Part shown: one piece after another, positions 38,651-49,073 of the stretch
Layout: every line of letters starts with the position of its first letter
Position numbering within the stretch: the stretch's first letter is position 1
Assembly (NCBI RefSeq): GCF_000002985.6
Contig: NC_003283.11
Span: 13,392,001 to 13,456,000, forward strand
DNA from: Caenorhabditis elegans
Lineage: Eukaryota; Nematoda; Chromadorea; Rhabditida; Rhabditidae
Reading direction: 5' to 3'
DNA length: 64,000 bases
Program-made: the position numbers and the translations under genes
Notes under the pieces: generated by a model
The model's database searches: none
Told to the model about the DNA's origin: nothing
Seen by the model: the letters and a program-made list of their open reading frames with translations, nothing else

Positions 38651-40714
38651 TTAAAGAACTGTTGTTGCCTGGGTTCCAATTTGTGATGGATGTCCTCCCG
38701 ATTGAAACATTGCACTGCTTGAACCCGTACGTTGAACGTATGCTGCTGACACTTTGAATGGATTTTTGAATATTCTCTTCAAAAATTGTCGATATGGTCT
38801 AACAAAATAAAAATATGTTAACGGAGATAGTGCGGGCATTAGAATTGCAATGGAGAAGATTGCATTTTCGACAATTGGTGAGACTATTAATCCAGATTGA
38901 GCTGAAATTCGGTTTTATTGTAACCACTATTACTGCGTTGCAATGTTCTCACCAATAAGATAAAATATGACTCCAATTCCCATAAAAATAGGAATAAACG
39001 CTTGAATTGTAAGTGCTTTTAGTAGTTGAGAGTGAGCAGCTTTTGTATCTGGTGACATACTCTGTGTCTTGGCCCCCAAAAATGTGATAATCTTCTGGCG
39101 GAGTATGAATATTGCAATGTAAATTGGAAATATTGGCAGACAAATATTGAAAACTGCATAGGTGGCTGCCCAATGAGTTATGTCTACAATTCCAGTCAAC
39201 ACACCAGTTTCAGCTTCAAAGTTGTATTGTGGGAACCATTTTTTAGCAAGTGGAAGAATTATTTCCAATGGGGCAAATGATGTCCAAAAGGTGAGCTGCA
39301 ATTTTGAATTGAGAGATGTTTTATTAGTGCGGCACCCAATTAAATTTTAAATATCTCGGCATTTTGATTTTGAAGTGAAAAGATCAAATTCTCTAATTGA
39401 CAAATTTGATCTCAGAAAAGTATTTTAATTAACACATCAGTGTTACTCGTTCTTTTACTTTCATTTCCTTGTTCAGTTCTGCATCAGTAACTTTATTTTC
39501 TTCTAATTTTTTCTTAAATGAACGTAGTAATACTACAAAGTTAACAAAGGAAAGACAGTTTAATTTGAAACTTACTCCTTGGAATAGTGACGGTATCAGA
39601 ATGAGCAAAACGATTTTAACCAATTTTAGTCGTGTCAGTGCAGAATAATGAAGAATATAGTAACGATATCCAAATGATAAAAGCAAGGACCAAACGGAAT
39701 GTGTGATACACGGAAGGAATAAGCTTAATCCAATCTTGCATGCAAACTGGCTGATATATTTGCATGATCCATTGAGAATATAAATTACTGTTACATCTCC
39801 AGGTGCAGGCATAAGTCTTCAATAGCAATTATTATAGAATGTTTAATTATGGAAAAAAAGGTTTTTGATTGCACTTTTTGGAAAATGATTTCTGCGCCTC
39901 TAAATGAGTAAGTACTTAGATTTGTTTCTTTAACGGACTCAAAATAATGTCAAAAGACAGAATTTAGTAATGAGACTTAAAAAATATTCAAAAAATTAGT
40001 AATATACCGAAATATGTTAGCAATCGCATACTCAAAGGCACACGGATTTATTAGGATAGTTCTCGCCGCGATTAAAATTTTATGATAACATTTTCATTCA
40101 AGCTTTTTCGCTTTCTACGAATTTTCAATACTGAGAATGAGCAGCTTTTGTATGCGTTCAACGTCAATCACAAGAAAACAAAATACCGAAGATCGTGACG
40201 AGACCCATCGAATAAAATATGCTTGTGTCTTAAAGACACGTCCAAATTTTCGTGGTGTCAGAGTGTCCCATGTCGATTTTATTATGTACTAGATCTACAA
40301 CAATTACGGTAATTGAGACGCAGAGTTTTCAACTGACATGGTTATAAATGTGTTGACGTCACACTTTTTTGGCTAAAACTCCCTCATTTATCGTAGATCA
40401 ACTCATGATGGGACAACCTGACACCACGTGTAACTATTTAGTCGTTTCAAGACCGGCTACCGTATTTGTACATGAAAAACCGCTTTGCAACTAGTATAAC
40501 AACGAATTAACGAATAAATTGAAATTTACCGAATTTGGATGAACAAATCCAAAGCACACTCGAAAAAGTCGGTAACAGCAAAATTGATAATCAAAGTTGC
40601 ATACGAACGAATTGTCTTCGGTGATTTATAGATAGCCATGTAAATGAGCATTAAATTGAATGAGCATCCAAGTAAAGCCCATATACAGTGCCATATTTCA
40701 AAGAACGCGTGCAT
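38651..40714 (-). CDS. srd-type 7TM chemoreceptor (copy 3)
   Basis: Four exons, 40530-40714, 39576-39816, 38953-39295 and 38651-38901, encode 339 residues. Exon lengths 185/241/343/251 equal copy 2 exactly. It begins MHAFFEIWHCIWALLGCSFN. IYKSPKTIRSYATLIINF, NGSCKYISQFACKIGLSLF (GSCKY replaces GPCKY), HSVWSLLLSFGYRYYIL, MSPDTKAAHSQLLKALTIQ and SPLTYFYFVRPYRQFLKR follow. It is the most diverged of the three. Intron 1 is 713 bp, against about 50 bp in copies 1 and 2, because it holds a MITE at 40250-40429. The acceptor of exon 2 is a weak ATTGAAG, so splicing of this exon should be checked. Confidence 0.87.
40250..40429. mobile_element. MITE with CGTGGTGTCAG termini in srd copy 3 intron 1
   Basis: Terminal inverted repeats of about 20 bp: CGTGGTGTCAGAGTGTCCCA at 40251-40270 and its near-perfect complement ATGGGACAACCTGACACCACG ending at 40428 (two or three mismatches). 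The interior contains TAGATCTAC/GTAGATC words seen in many C. elegans short repeats. There is no coding capacity. Confidence 0.75.
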
Positions 40715-41441
40715 TATTGAATTGGCAAATGGTGCAAGACTGAAATTTTTAGAATTTTGTCGTATAACAAGCGAACATAAAATAATTAATGAATGAATTA
40801 TCGCTTCCGCTCAAATGGTTTCAGTCTTCTTTCAAGAAGTCTATCCGAAGATCCTTTGTTATTGTGCATAGGGAAATTAAATGACACGTGGTTTCTCAAT
40901 AATGTGCATTTTTTTACTTCCGAATCAAAATCTTTAGCAGTGATTCATCGACTCCAATGTCTTTTTTCAAAACAAGTCGTTCCATTGTGTTCTTCTTAAT
41001 CTTCTCCAGTTTCTCTTTATCGTCATAAAGCAGCGCTTAACTCTGTTTTGTAATTTGCAAAGGTATTTATTACAGATGAGAAAAAAAAGTCGTATTTATC
41101 GATATGATGGGACGCAGTAACAAGAACGAAAGAACACATAGGGAAAAAAAAATGACAAGTGAATGAAAGCAATGGTTAAAGCAATAATAAAACCCCTAGT
41201 TTAGTGTGAAAATAATTTTCAAAAAAGATGAATAGGAAAGTCTTCGTTATTCTTTGAACGTTGGTCAAATGAATTTCAGCGTTTCCAAAAATTGTGTCGA
41301 CAGTCCAGGAAAAACTCATAGTACGATTAAAAAGAATGAGGGCACTGTTGATTGAAACTAATTGAAGTAAAATCATAATTTAGTACTTGGAAGACTATTG
41401 GAAAGAGTTCAATTGGGCGAGACAGCATATTATTTCACTTT
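40715..41441. other. Intergenic region between srd copy 3 and mes-4
   Basis: About 0.7 kb, holding the srd 5' flank and the mes-4 3' untranslated region. On the minus strand an AATAAA lies at 41066-41071, about 370 bp past the mes-4 stop; nothing else identified. Confidence 0.5.
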
Positions 41442-44400
41442 TCAAATCGGTTCAAACCGTTTTGTCTCTTTTTGAACTCGTCCACGAGTAGATATTGCTC
41501 TAACTTTGACCTCCACAGTATGAGGTGATGGAACTGATTGTGTCGACAACGCTCGTGCTTTTGTGATAGCCGACTTGGTTGCAGGAAACTCTATCGCTTT
41601 TCCGGTTTCTTGAATTGTTTGCAATGATGGCGTAGCTCGTTTCACAGGTGGCGCTTCACTTTCCACATCATCTCGACGGCTCTGTGAATATAATCGAATA
41701 TAATCGATATTAATACTAATATGATTATCGTACCTTTGATTTTTGTGCCCGTGGTGTTGAAGATGAAGCTGCGCGCGATCGCGATGAAACAGGGCTCAAG
41801 AGTTCTTGCGGTTTTTCGTGGAAATTCAACTCTGTAGATGTACTCAATGTTGATCCGGTGTCGGCTACAGGTTGATTGGAATTCTTCTGAAAAACAAATT
41901 ATGTTTAATGGCTATGTACCTGAATTGAAAATTCGATTTAGACCAAGTTAACTCTAGCAACCAAGGGTGCCATCAAAAATCGAATAATTAAAATTTTCTA
42001 TTTCCGAAAAAACTCGAAAAAAATGTTTTAAAAATTAACCATAAAGTTCTTTTTTTTTAAAATCAAATTATGTTTATGTTGATGAATAAAATAAGAAAAC
42101 ATTTTTTTAAATTTCTCTCTAAAAAGAAGAACAATTACAAAATTTTTGAAAGATATTTTTCGTGAAAACGAACATTTTCGATTTTAGTGAAAAATCGAAA
42201 AACCGACATCATTGCTGGCAGCAATTGATCGATTTAATCTCCAAAAAATACCTTTAAATTTTTCTTATTCTGGGAAATTGGCCATGATGCTTGTTGGACG
42301 AAGGAAGTGCTCGACGCGGAGCTTGTGGATGGTTTCGAAGGAGAAATTTCTGATTTCTTAGATGCGGTTCCGTTCTTTCCGGCCTGAAAATAAGAAATAA
42401 AATCAAAATGTTGAAACTTAGAAAAAAAGTTGGTACCTCCTGGCTCTTTCTATTCTGATTTTTTACAGATTTCTTCTTGGACGATTTGTTCTTTTTAGCA
42501 GCTTTCTCGGAACTATCAGCCACTTCCGGTTTCTCGCGTTTCGCTTTTCCCATTGTACCCATACAGTTTTCAGCTCCACATTCACAGTCTGGTAAGTTCT
42601 CCTCATTGTTCATATTGTAACTGAACGTGATCTCGTCGCCGTCGTCAATAGTGCGAATTGCCCGAATATAACTGCGAGTATCATATAAACTGCCTTCTTT
42701 GGTTTTCTTAACGAACACTTTTGTAACGAAAGATGCAGCGTTGGGATCGCAAGAATGATTGATGTATCTGGAGATGTTACCGTATCTGGCAGCGTCCACG
42801 GTTAATCCTTTGTGCAATTCCATCATATAATGGTTCGCCTTGAAAAAAAAGAGTATTTGGAAAGTTATACGTTGATAACTTAACTCTGATATTTTGCTTC
42901 TTAGACCTAAATAGCCCAAATCTACCAAATTTCGTATTTTTTTCTGAAAATGACAATTGGCAAAATATAAAATTTTAGCTGGAAATAGGCATTTTCCCAA
43001 AACTTTGAATCGCCGTAACTTTTTTTTGAGAAAATTTCAGAACGTTTTGTTCTAAAATTCGGTTAAAAGAAAAAGTAAAAATTCGTGTTTTTATCGCAAA
43101 AAAACTTTTTCCTTACCTGGAAATCTCGCGAAATTGAAACCGAATCCAAGCGCCTCTTCTTTTCAGCTTTATCGATTATTTCTCCAACGTACTCGCATAT
43201 GTATTCGTCTTTTTCGATTTGACCTTTCGCAAAGACACCGTATCCTTTACACAAAGTGGCTGCCAGTTTGATTTTCTCGCTAACTATTCCCATGGAAACT
43301 TGACGATTATGACAAACGCCCTTTTTCGAACAACTCGGGGGACATTCATAATCATCGGCGAGATATTGACACGACAGCTTTGTACAGCGGTCAGCTCCTT
43401 CACAATTGCAAACTTCGTTGTTGTGATACTCTTCCAGTTTTGGTTCGCATTTGTAGTACACAGATGTCTGGAATTATGAAGAAATTGCTATAAATAAATC
43501 TGAATCGGTTAAAAGTAAGAAAATAATTGTTAAGTTTTTCGGCAATTTTTAGCTGAATTTTTCTGCAGCACTGTTTGCACTTTTGTCCCAAAATGGTCTA
43601 AAACTACCAAATTTCGTAATGAGACATTCTCATTTTCCTCCAAAAAGAAGTTAGACGGTTCAAAATTTTGGAAAAAAATGACATTTTTTCAGCTAAAATC
43701 TCAAATATTGCAGATCTGACAAATTTCAGAACTTTTTTGTTTTTTTAATTTTTTAAAAGTAATGTTCCGTTGGTTGAGATATTAACTTTCGTCGGTTCCG
43801 CAATTTTAGCTGAATAAAAGCCTTTTTCCAAACCGTTGAAAAATACAAAACCATAGTCCGAATTAGATATTTCCTGAAGAATCAGTAGAATACTCACTCT
43901 CAGTCTTCCAAATACAGTTTTACACACGTACGGGCATCTCTTCAACGCAGTATCTGCTTGTTCCTCATATTTCTCTTCCCACAAGTTTCTAAGCGTCGAA
44001 TTCTTTGCCAACGAAAAGTAATTCTTGGTAAGACGGGCGATATCCGAGACCGGCACAATTGACATGAGAGGTTGTTTCTCTTTATCATTTTCTTGGGGTA
44101 TCAGCCACTGGACAACAGTATATCCAAGACGTTCAAAGTTGATATTACCACGATTTCCAGTAGGGTACTTGTACCAATCGAGTGTTAATGCTAGCCAGAA
44201 TCTGAATAGAAAATACATGAATTTGATAATTCTGATATTATAAACGCACGAATTGTCCGTCCACTTCGCGAGAATCAATGTATTTTGCGGAATCGGATCT
44301 CCACAAACACACGATTCGCATTGATCGTCTGGTATCGGTTTTCCATTCAGCGTTTCCACTTCTCGACATCCAGAATGAAACGATCGGCAACAAGTCTTGC

Positions 44401-45513
44401 ACATGATTGTTTTTGAATTCGAAGATTTCTCACATCCAATTACGCAACACGCTTTGATATGGGATTTCATTGTAACATCCGCTTTCGGAACAACAGTGAC
44501 GGCGTTTTTTCTTTTTTTATGTTTATTGTAGAATTGAACATCAGCACCAGGTAGATAGTGTGCTGGACAAATTATCATTTCGAACTTCTCCACTTTCCCA
44601 CCAATTGTTATCGAAACATTCAAATCTCGGCCACCTGATGGATAACACGACGTCAAATGGAAAGCGCGGAGACAGAGAGCACATTCTGCAATATCTCCAA
44701 CATAAGCCGATTGCTTGTGATGGTCCAAATTGCAACTATTGCAGCAATGAAGAGGGCACAGAAGTCTTGCTTGGCATTCGAGTCGGGCTGCATATTGAAA
44801 GTGAAAGCCGCCACTGTTGTAATTCTAAAAGTTTACACGATATTTGATGAAGAAAAATAATCGAATAGCTTACGATCATACAACTCGCGTGAAATTTACT
44901 ACGACAAGGAAACATTGGTATATTTCCCAAGAGACGCTTGCCGTCGTCCATTTCTCCATTGATGTATCCATGACATGTGATCAAATCAGATTTTCCGGTT
45001 TTATCCTTCTCTTCGTGGCAAATCACGCATTTTGAGTCAGCATCTGGAAGAAACTCTCCTTCCGCGTCGGCTTCAATCGGGGTGAATGGCGAAACACTCA
45101 GAAACTTTCGTGGCACGTGGGTGAAGGTAGCTGGAAAATTGAAAATTTAATGGACTGCCTGGAATTAATTAATGAAAATACTTTTTGGATAATCTGTGTC
45201 AACGAACTCCTCATATTCACTAAGAAATGCCTTCGTTTCCTGTATTTGCATCGAAATAATGTCTTTGGGAGCATTCGTTAGAATCGGTGCTTCTTCTTGC
45301 TTGTCTTCTGCATTGGATGAGGTTTCGGAACCCGCGCCTTGTGGAGTAGCATTCCGTTGTTTAACGTTCTTCTTTTTAAAAGGTTTATTTGGTCCTTCTT
45401 TCTCAACGATACCGTCCTGTGGAGCACAGTTCTCTTTGCTGGAGTCACCTGGAATTCGATGCATTTTTCGACCTGATTTTCGATTATTTAAACTCACCAG
45501 AGCTCGGCAGCAT
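41442..45513 (-). CDS. mes-4: MES-4, NSD-type histone H3K36 methyltransferase
   Basis: Ten exons, 45498-45513, 45182-45448, 44874-45130, 44250-44824, 43898-44201, 43117-43467, 42437-42838, 42252-42383, 41734-41886 and 41442-41681, give exactly 898 residues, the length I know for MES-4. Layout: acidic/basic N-terminus; PHD-like zinc fingers at about 118-240 (CVICHEEKDKTG, CALCLRAFH) and 306-353 (CCVIGCEKSSNSKTIMCKTC); a PWWP-like stretch at 355-430; AWS cysteines at 493-525 (CNCEGADRCTKLSCQYL); SET at about 535-665 with GYGVFAKG, YVGEIIDKAE, RYINHSCDPNA (614-624) and EITFSYN; post-SET CECGAENCMG (675-684); and a basic, Ser/Pro-rich tail. MES-4 maintains H3K36 methylation on germline-expressed genes and represses X-linked genes in the germline (established). 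Exon 1 is only 16 nt. The 49-nt intron after it was chosen because it restores frame to MLPSSGDSSKENCAP. Confidence 0.97.
42839..43116. repeat. Diverged foldback-repeat fragment in mes-4 intron
   Basis: The 278-bp intron contains AGACCTAAATAGCCCAAATC and CCAAATTTCGTATTTTTTTC, a degenerate match to the arm of the 46912-47505 palindrome (TAGACTAAAACTGGTCC..CACCGAATTTCAT). A second copy is in the next intron near 43590-43740 (AAAATGGTCTAAAACTACC). Both introns are several times larger than others in the gene. Confidence 0.6.
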
Positions 45514-45784
45514 AATTTGGCACCAAGCGCGAGAAGTAAGCAACTCTGAAAATGAAATTAGAATATGAATCGACTTTTTGACAAGTATTAATAAAAGAAA
45601 AACAGAAAATGAGACGTTATTCAAGCTGATCGAGGACACATTCGAAAGTCGCGCCTTACAACGATACTCCAAAATGACGGAAGCGCGAATTGTTTAGTTT
45701 TTGAGAAATATATGCATTTTTAAAGGAAAACAGCGGAAAACTATCAAAACGGTGATTAATGGAGATTCTTAAGAAAAAAATTTA

Positions 45785-46078
45785 TAATTGTGCGTCCATA
45801 GGCTGCGGAAAACGGGAATTTCCCGCGGTCCGAGGCGTCTACAGTGAGAGGGGAAAACGAGGGAGTTTTTCGCTTCGCAATTGGTCAGTTTCAAAAAATT
45901 GGGCGTTTCCAACGAATCAGAGGCTGCAAAATTTCAAGCTGAGCAATGAAAAAGCGAAAAACTGCAGGCCCCACCTACTTTTGAATTTTGATAGAAAAAA
46001 GGCGAAGAAACTGCACTATGGACGCCTCAGACCGCGAGAAATTTGAATTTCCGTTTTCCGCAAACTATGAACATTCCT
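45785..46078. mobile_element. Foldback MITE with GCGTCCATAG arms
   Basis: Arms of about 55-60 bp near 45790-45850 and 46015-46076 are inverted copies of one another: GCGTCCATAGGCTGCGGAAA..CCGCGGTCCGAGGCGTC against GACGCCTCAGACCGCG..TTTCCGCAAACTATG. About 165 bp of unique sequence separates them. It sits 270 bp upstream of the mes-4 ATG and is non-coding. Confidence 0.75.
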
Positions 46079-46181
46079 TTTAAAAAATATGCCAAGAAGG
46101 TTCGAAATCACGGGAAATGCAAAGAAAATCGCTTGCAAAATCCCAAAAAATTGCTGCAAATTTGATTATGTAAATAAGGAG

Positions 46182-46466
46182 ACCCGAAGAACTCGGGGGA
46201 TGTCCAATTGGGGGGATTACCAACTCGGGGGATTGGCCCCGCCCACAGAACCGTGGCATGCAATACGCCCATTTCTGCAACTGCCGCACGGTTTTAAAAC
46301 TGTATTTTTCTCAATAGAACGAGAAATAACAAGAAAAAATAATTTTAAAACCGTGCGGCAGTTGCAGAAATGGGCGTATTGCAAGCCACGGTTCTGTGGG
46401 CGGGGCCAATCCCCCGAGTTGGTAATCCCCCCAATTGGACATCCCCCGAGTTCTTCGGGTCTCCTA
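46182..46466. mobile_element. Near-perfect foldback element
   Basis: Arms of about 110 bp: 46182-46296 (AGGAGACCCGAAGAACTCGG..CCGCACGGTTTTAAAA) and its complement 46350-46466 (TTTTAAAACCGTGCGGCAGT..GAGTTCTTCGGGTCTCCT). A spacer of about 50 bp (46297-46349) separates them. The arms differ at only a few positions, so the insertion is young. There is no coding capacity; it would form a long RNA hairpin if transcribed. Confidence 0.88.
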
Positions 46467-46489
46467 TATTCACATCATTCTCGCCATAC

Positions 46490-46672
46490 CTGTGCGGCAT
46501 TCGGCATTCGGCATATGCCGATGCCGGCATAATGCCGGTTTTTGGAGCACGGCATATGCCGTTATGCCGATTTGAAAATTCACGGCATATGCCGAAAATG
46601 CCGTTATGCCGAAAAATAAAATGACCGGCATAACGGCATAATGCCGACATTATGACGGCATTATGTCGTTTT
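46490..46672. repeat. ATGCCG/CGGCAT-rich tract
   Basis: About 180 bp built almost entirely of CGGCAT, ATGCCG and CGGCATATGCCG words on both strands, so it is a dense array of short palindromes. It lies directly between two foldback elements. Confidence 0.85.
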
Positions 46673-46911
46673 TTTCTGCATTTTTGGCTTTGTTGTTTTT
46701 TGTCAAAAACCATATTTTCATAATTTTCGTGTATCCGACGAAACATAAAGATCATGCAAATAGTAAAGTTTCTACGCAGATTGTTCCATTTTTGAGATTT
46801 CTTGAAGCTTTTTGCTCGAGCATTTGGAAAATTTCTGCAACAATTTTGGCTTGACTCGAAAATTGTCTGAAAATGCACCAATATGTTTCAAGGCGTGTAC
46901 ATTAAAGGGGG

Positions 46912-47505
46912 AGTACAGTTTGTGGGTATTTTGCTTAAATAGACTAAAACTGGTCCAAAACCACCGAATTTCATAATGAGACTTCACAAAAAATTTCCAA
47001 ACATTTTTATGGCCGGTCAAATTTTCGAAAAAAAAAGAGCCAAACTTTGCTAAAATCTAAAATTTCGCACACTTTTCTTTGTCACAGCTGCTGAATTTCT
47101 GTTTTTCTGAAATTATCACCCTTTAATCCTTATTTTAGTAATTTATCTCGCGGAAATTCGTTGATTAAGACAACTTTTGGGCCGATAGGCATCCAAAAAT
47201 GATCAAAATTGGATGCCTAGCGGCCCAGAAGTTGTCTCCATCAACGAATTTCCGGCGAGATAAATTACCAAAACAAGGATTAAATGGTGATAATTTCAGA
47301 AAAACAAAAATCCAGCAGCTGTGACAAAGAAAAGTGTGCGAAATTTTAGATTTTAGCAAAATTTGGCTCTTTTTTTTTCGAAAATTTGACCGGCCGTAAA
47401 AAATTTTTGGAAATTTTTTGTGAAGTTTCATTATGAAATTCGGTGGTTTTGGACCAGTTTTAGTCTATTTAAGCAAAATACCCACAAACTGTACTCCCCC
47501 TTTAA
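46912..47505. mobile_element. Palindromic TTAA-flanked element (PALTTAA-like)
   Basis: A 594-bp inverted repeat: the arm from TTAAAGGGGGAGTACAGTTT at 46912 is mirrored by AAACTGTACTCCCCCTTTAA ending at 47505, with the centre near 47195. Arms of roughly 280 bp are over 90% identical by eye. TTAA at both ends is the target duplication expected of piggyBac-type non-autonomous palindromes described in C. elegans. Confidence 0.88.
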
Positions 47506-47914
47506 CATACTTCAAATTTTTTTTGCACGTTTTCAGTAATTTCCATGATATAAAAACAAAAAGTACACTACCAGAGTACTCCATTAAATATTAATTTGAA
47601 CATTTTGAAATTATTTTGAAATTTAATGTTTTGCGAAAAAAATGAGAATTTTGTGTGAAATTCTCGAAAATCTCACTTATGATCCGTCAGAAGTTGCTCA
47701 TTGGACTGACATATAAGATCGACTGAAATATCATTTACTATTAATAAAGCGCTTATTCCGTTTGTCCATAGTTTGTAGTCTATGTAGTCTTTGTAGTCTG
47801 TGACGTCACACCCAAAGTCACTGAGAATTGTGGGCGGGTCTGTCATCCTTCGTGGTGAGACCCATCGTGGCGAGACCAATCGTGGTGGGACCCATCGTGG
47901 CGAGACCCAAAATT

Positions 47915-48175
47915 TTGGCGGAAAATTCAAATTTTCTGAGAAAAATATTGTGACGGGAATTTAAATTTTTAGTGAAAAATATTTTGGCGGGAAATTCAAA
48001 TTTTCTGAGAAAAATATTTTGGCGGGAAATTCAAATTTTTTGTGAAAAATATTTTGGCGAGAAATTTAAATTTTCTGAGAAAAATCTTTCGGCGGAAAAT
48101 TCAAATTTTCTGAGAAAAATATTTTGGCGGGAAATTTAAATTTTCTGAAAAAAAAATTTCGGCGGGAAATAGTTT
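47915..48175. repeat. Tandem TTTTGGCGGGAAA array (E2F-like words)
   Basis: About nine units of roughly 33-36 bp of the form AAATATTTTGGCGGGAAATTCAAATTTTCTGAG. Three keep TTTTGGCGGGAAA exactly and others vary at one or two bases. GGCGGGAAA is a classical E2F/DP binding word. Confidence 0.85.
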
Positions 48176-48189
48176 TCTGAAAATTCGAA

Positions 48190-48672
48190 AATTCTGGAAT
48201 GTTCCAGAACTTTCTAAAAAAATCGGGAAAATTCTGGAATGTTCCAGAACTGGGAAAATTCTGGAATGTTCCAGAACTTTCTAGAAAAATCGAGAAAATT
48301 CTGGAATGTTCCAGAACTTTCTAAAAAAATCGGGAAATTTCTGGAATGTTCCAGAACTTTCTAGAAAAATCGGAAAATTTCTGGAATGTTCCAGAACTTT
48401 CTAGAAAAATTGGGAAATTTCTGGAATGTTCCAGAACTTTCTAGAAAAATTGGGAAAAGTCTGGAATGTTCCAGAACTTTCTAGAAAAATCGGGAAAATT
48501 CTGGAATGTTCCAGAACTTTCTAGAAAAATCGAGAAAATTCTGGAATGTTCCAGAACTTTCTAAAAAAATCGAGAAAATTCTGGAATGTTCCAGAACTTT
48601 CTAGAAAAATCGGGAAATTTCTGGAATGTTCCAGAACTTTCTAGAAAAATCTAGAAAATTCTGGAATGTTCC
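48190..48672. repeat. Tandem 40-bp repeat with perfect heat-shock elements
   Basis: Thirteen copies of CTGGAATGTTCC, twelve within the complete 18-bp palindrome TTCTGGAATGTTCCAGAA or a one-base variant. The period is 40 bp except one shortened 28-bp unit between copies 2 and 3. The core is nTTCnnGAAnnTTCnnGAAn, i.e. four alternating HSF half-sites. The linker is ACTTTCTAGAAAAATCGG with minor variation, and its TTCTAGAA is itself a further HSE half-site pair. Confidence 0.95.
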
Positions 48673-49045
48673 GAAAAATTGAGCTTAGAGCTTTAGAAGA
48701 GGTAGTTATTTGGGAGTTGATGGGGGAGCAAGTCAAGGTACTGTAGTGGTACTATAGGGGTACTGTAGGTATACGGTAGGGTTACTGTAGTTTTGGAAAA
48801 ATTGGCATTTTGTCCTTTGAAGAGGTATTGGGTTAGGAGTCGGTGGAGGATAATGTCAAGGTACTGTAGTGGTATTGTAAGGTTACTGTCTTGGTCAAAA
48901 AGTAACAGAAAGTTTTCATACTGTCTGTGAATTTTTGAAACATGCATGTGTGCCAGTAAACCGCGTTTTAAGTGTTTCAAGTTTTTTTCATGATGAGAAA
49001 TTTTTTGTGTGATTGAATATATTCACATCATGTGCCAGTCGTTGC

Positions 49046-49062
49046 CCGCGCCGTAGGCGCGG
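49046..49062 (+). other. Helitron 3'-terminal hairpin
   Basis: Perfect 7-bp stem CCGCGCC/GGCGCGG with a 3-base GTA loop, followed by TCAGCGGCTGG and a T. It defines the probable right end of the mobile element. Confidence 0.75.
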
Positions 49063-49073
49063 TCAGCGGCTGG

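Larger units (their letters stand above)
47820..49073. mobile_element. Helitron-like non-autonomous element with regulatory repeat arrays
   Basis: The right end is well supported: a perfect 7-bp GC hairpin (CCGCGCC-GTA-GGCGCGG, 49046-49062) followed 7-10 bp later by CTGG and then T at 49074, the Helitron 3' signature (hairpin, CTRR, host T). The interior holds GTGGCGAGACC words (47850-47910), a GGCGGGAAA array (47915-48175) and an HSE array (48190-48672). There are no Rep/helicase frames, so it is non-autonomous. The left end is uncertain; I place it near 47820 from where the repeated words begin. Confidence 0.72.

Noticed and set aside
46370-46881. Open frames of 84-178 codons over the foldback elements
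   Set aside because: They run through inverted-repeat arms and the ATGCCG tract; no protein similarity.
47673-47930. 85-codon minus-strand frame with FWVSPRWVSPRR-type repeats
   Set aside because: Produced by the repeated GTGGCGAGACC words at the left part of the Helitron-like element.
48190-48672. CRISPR-like array
   Set aside because: Units are full-length tandem repeats with no unique spacers, in a eukaryotic genome; it is an HSE satellite.
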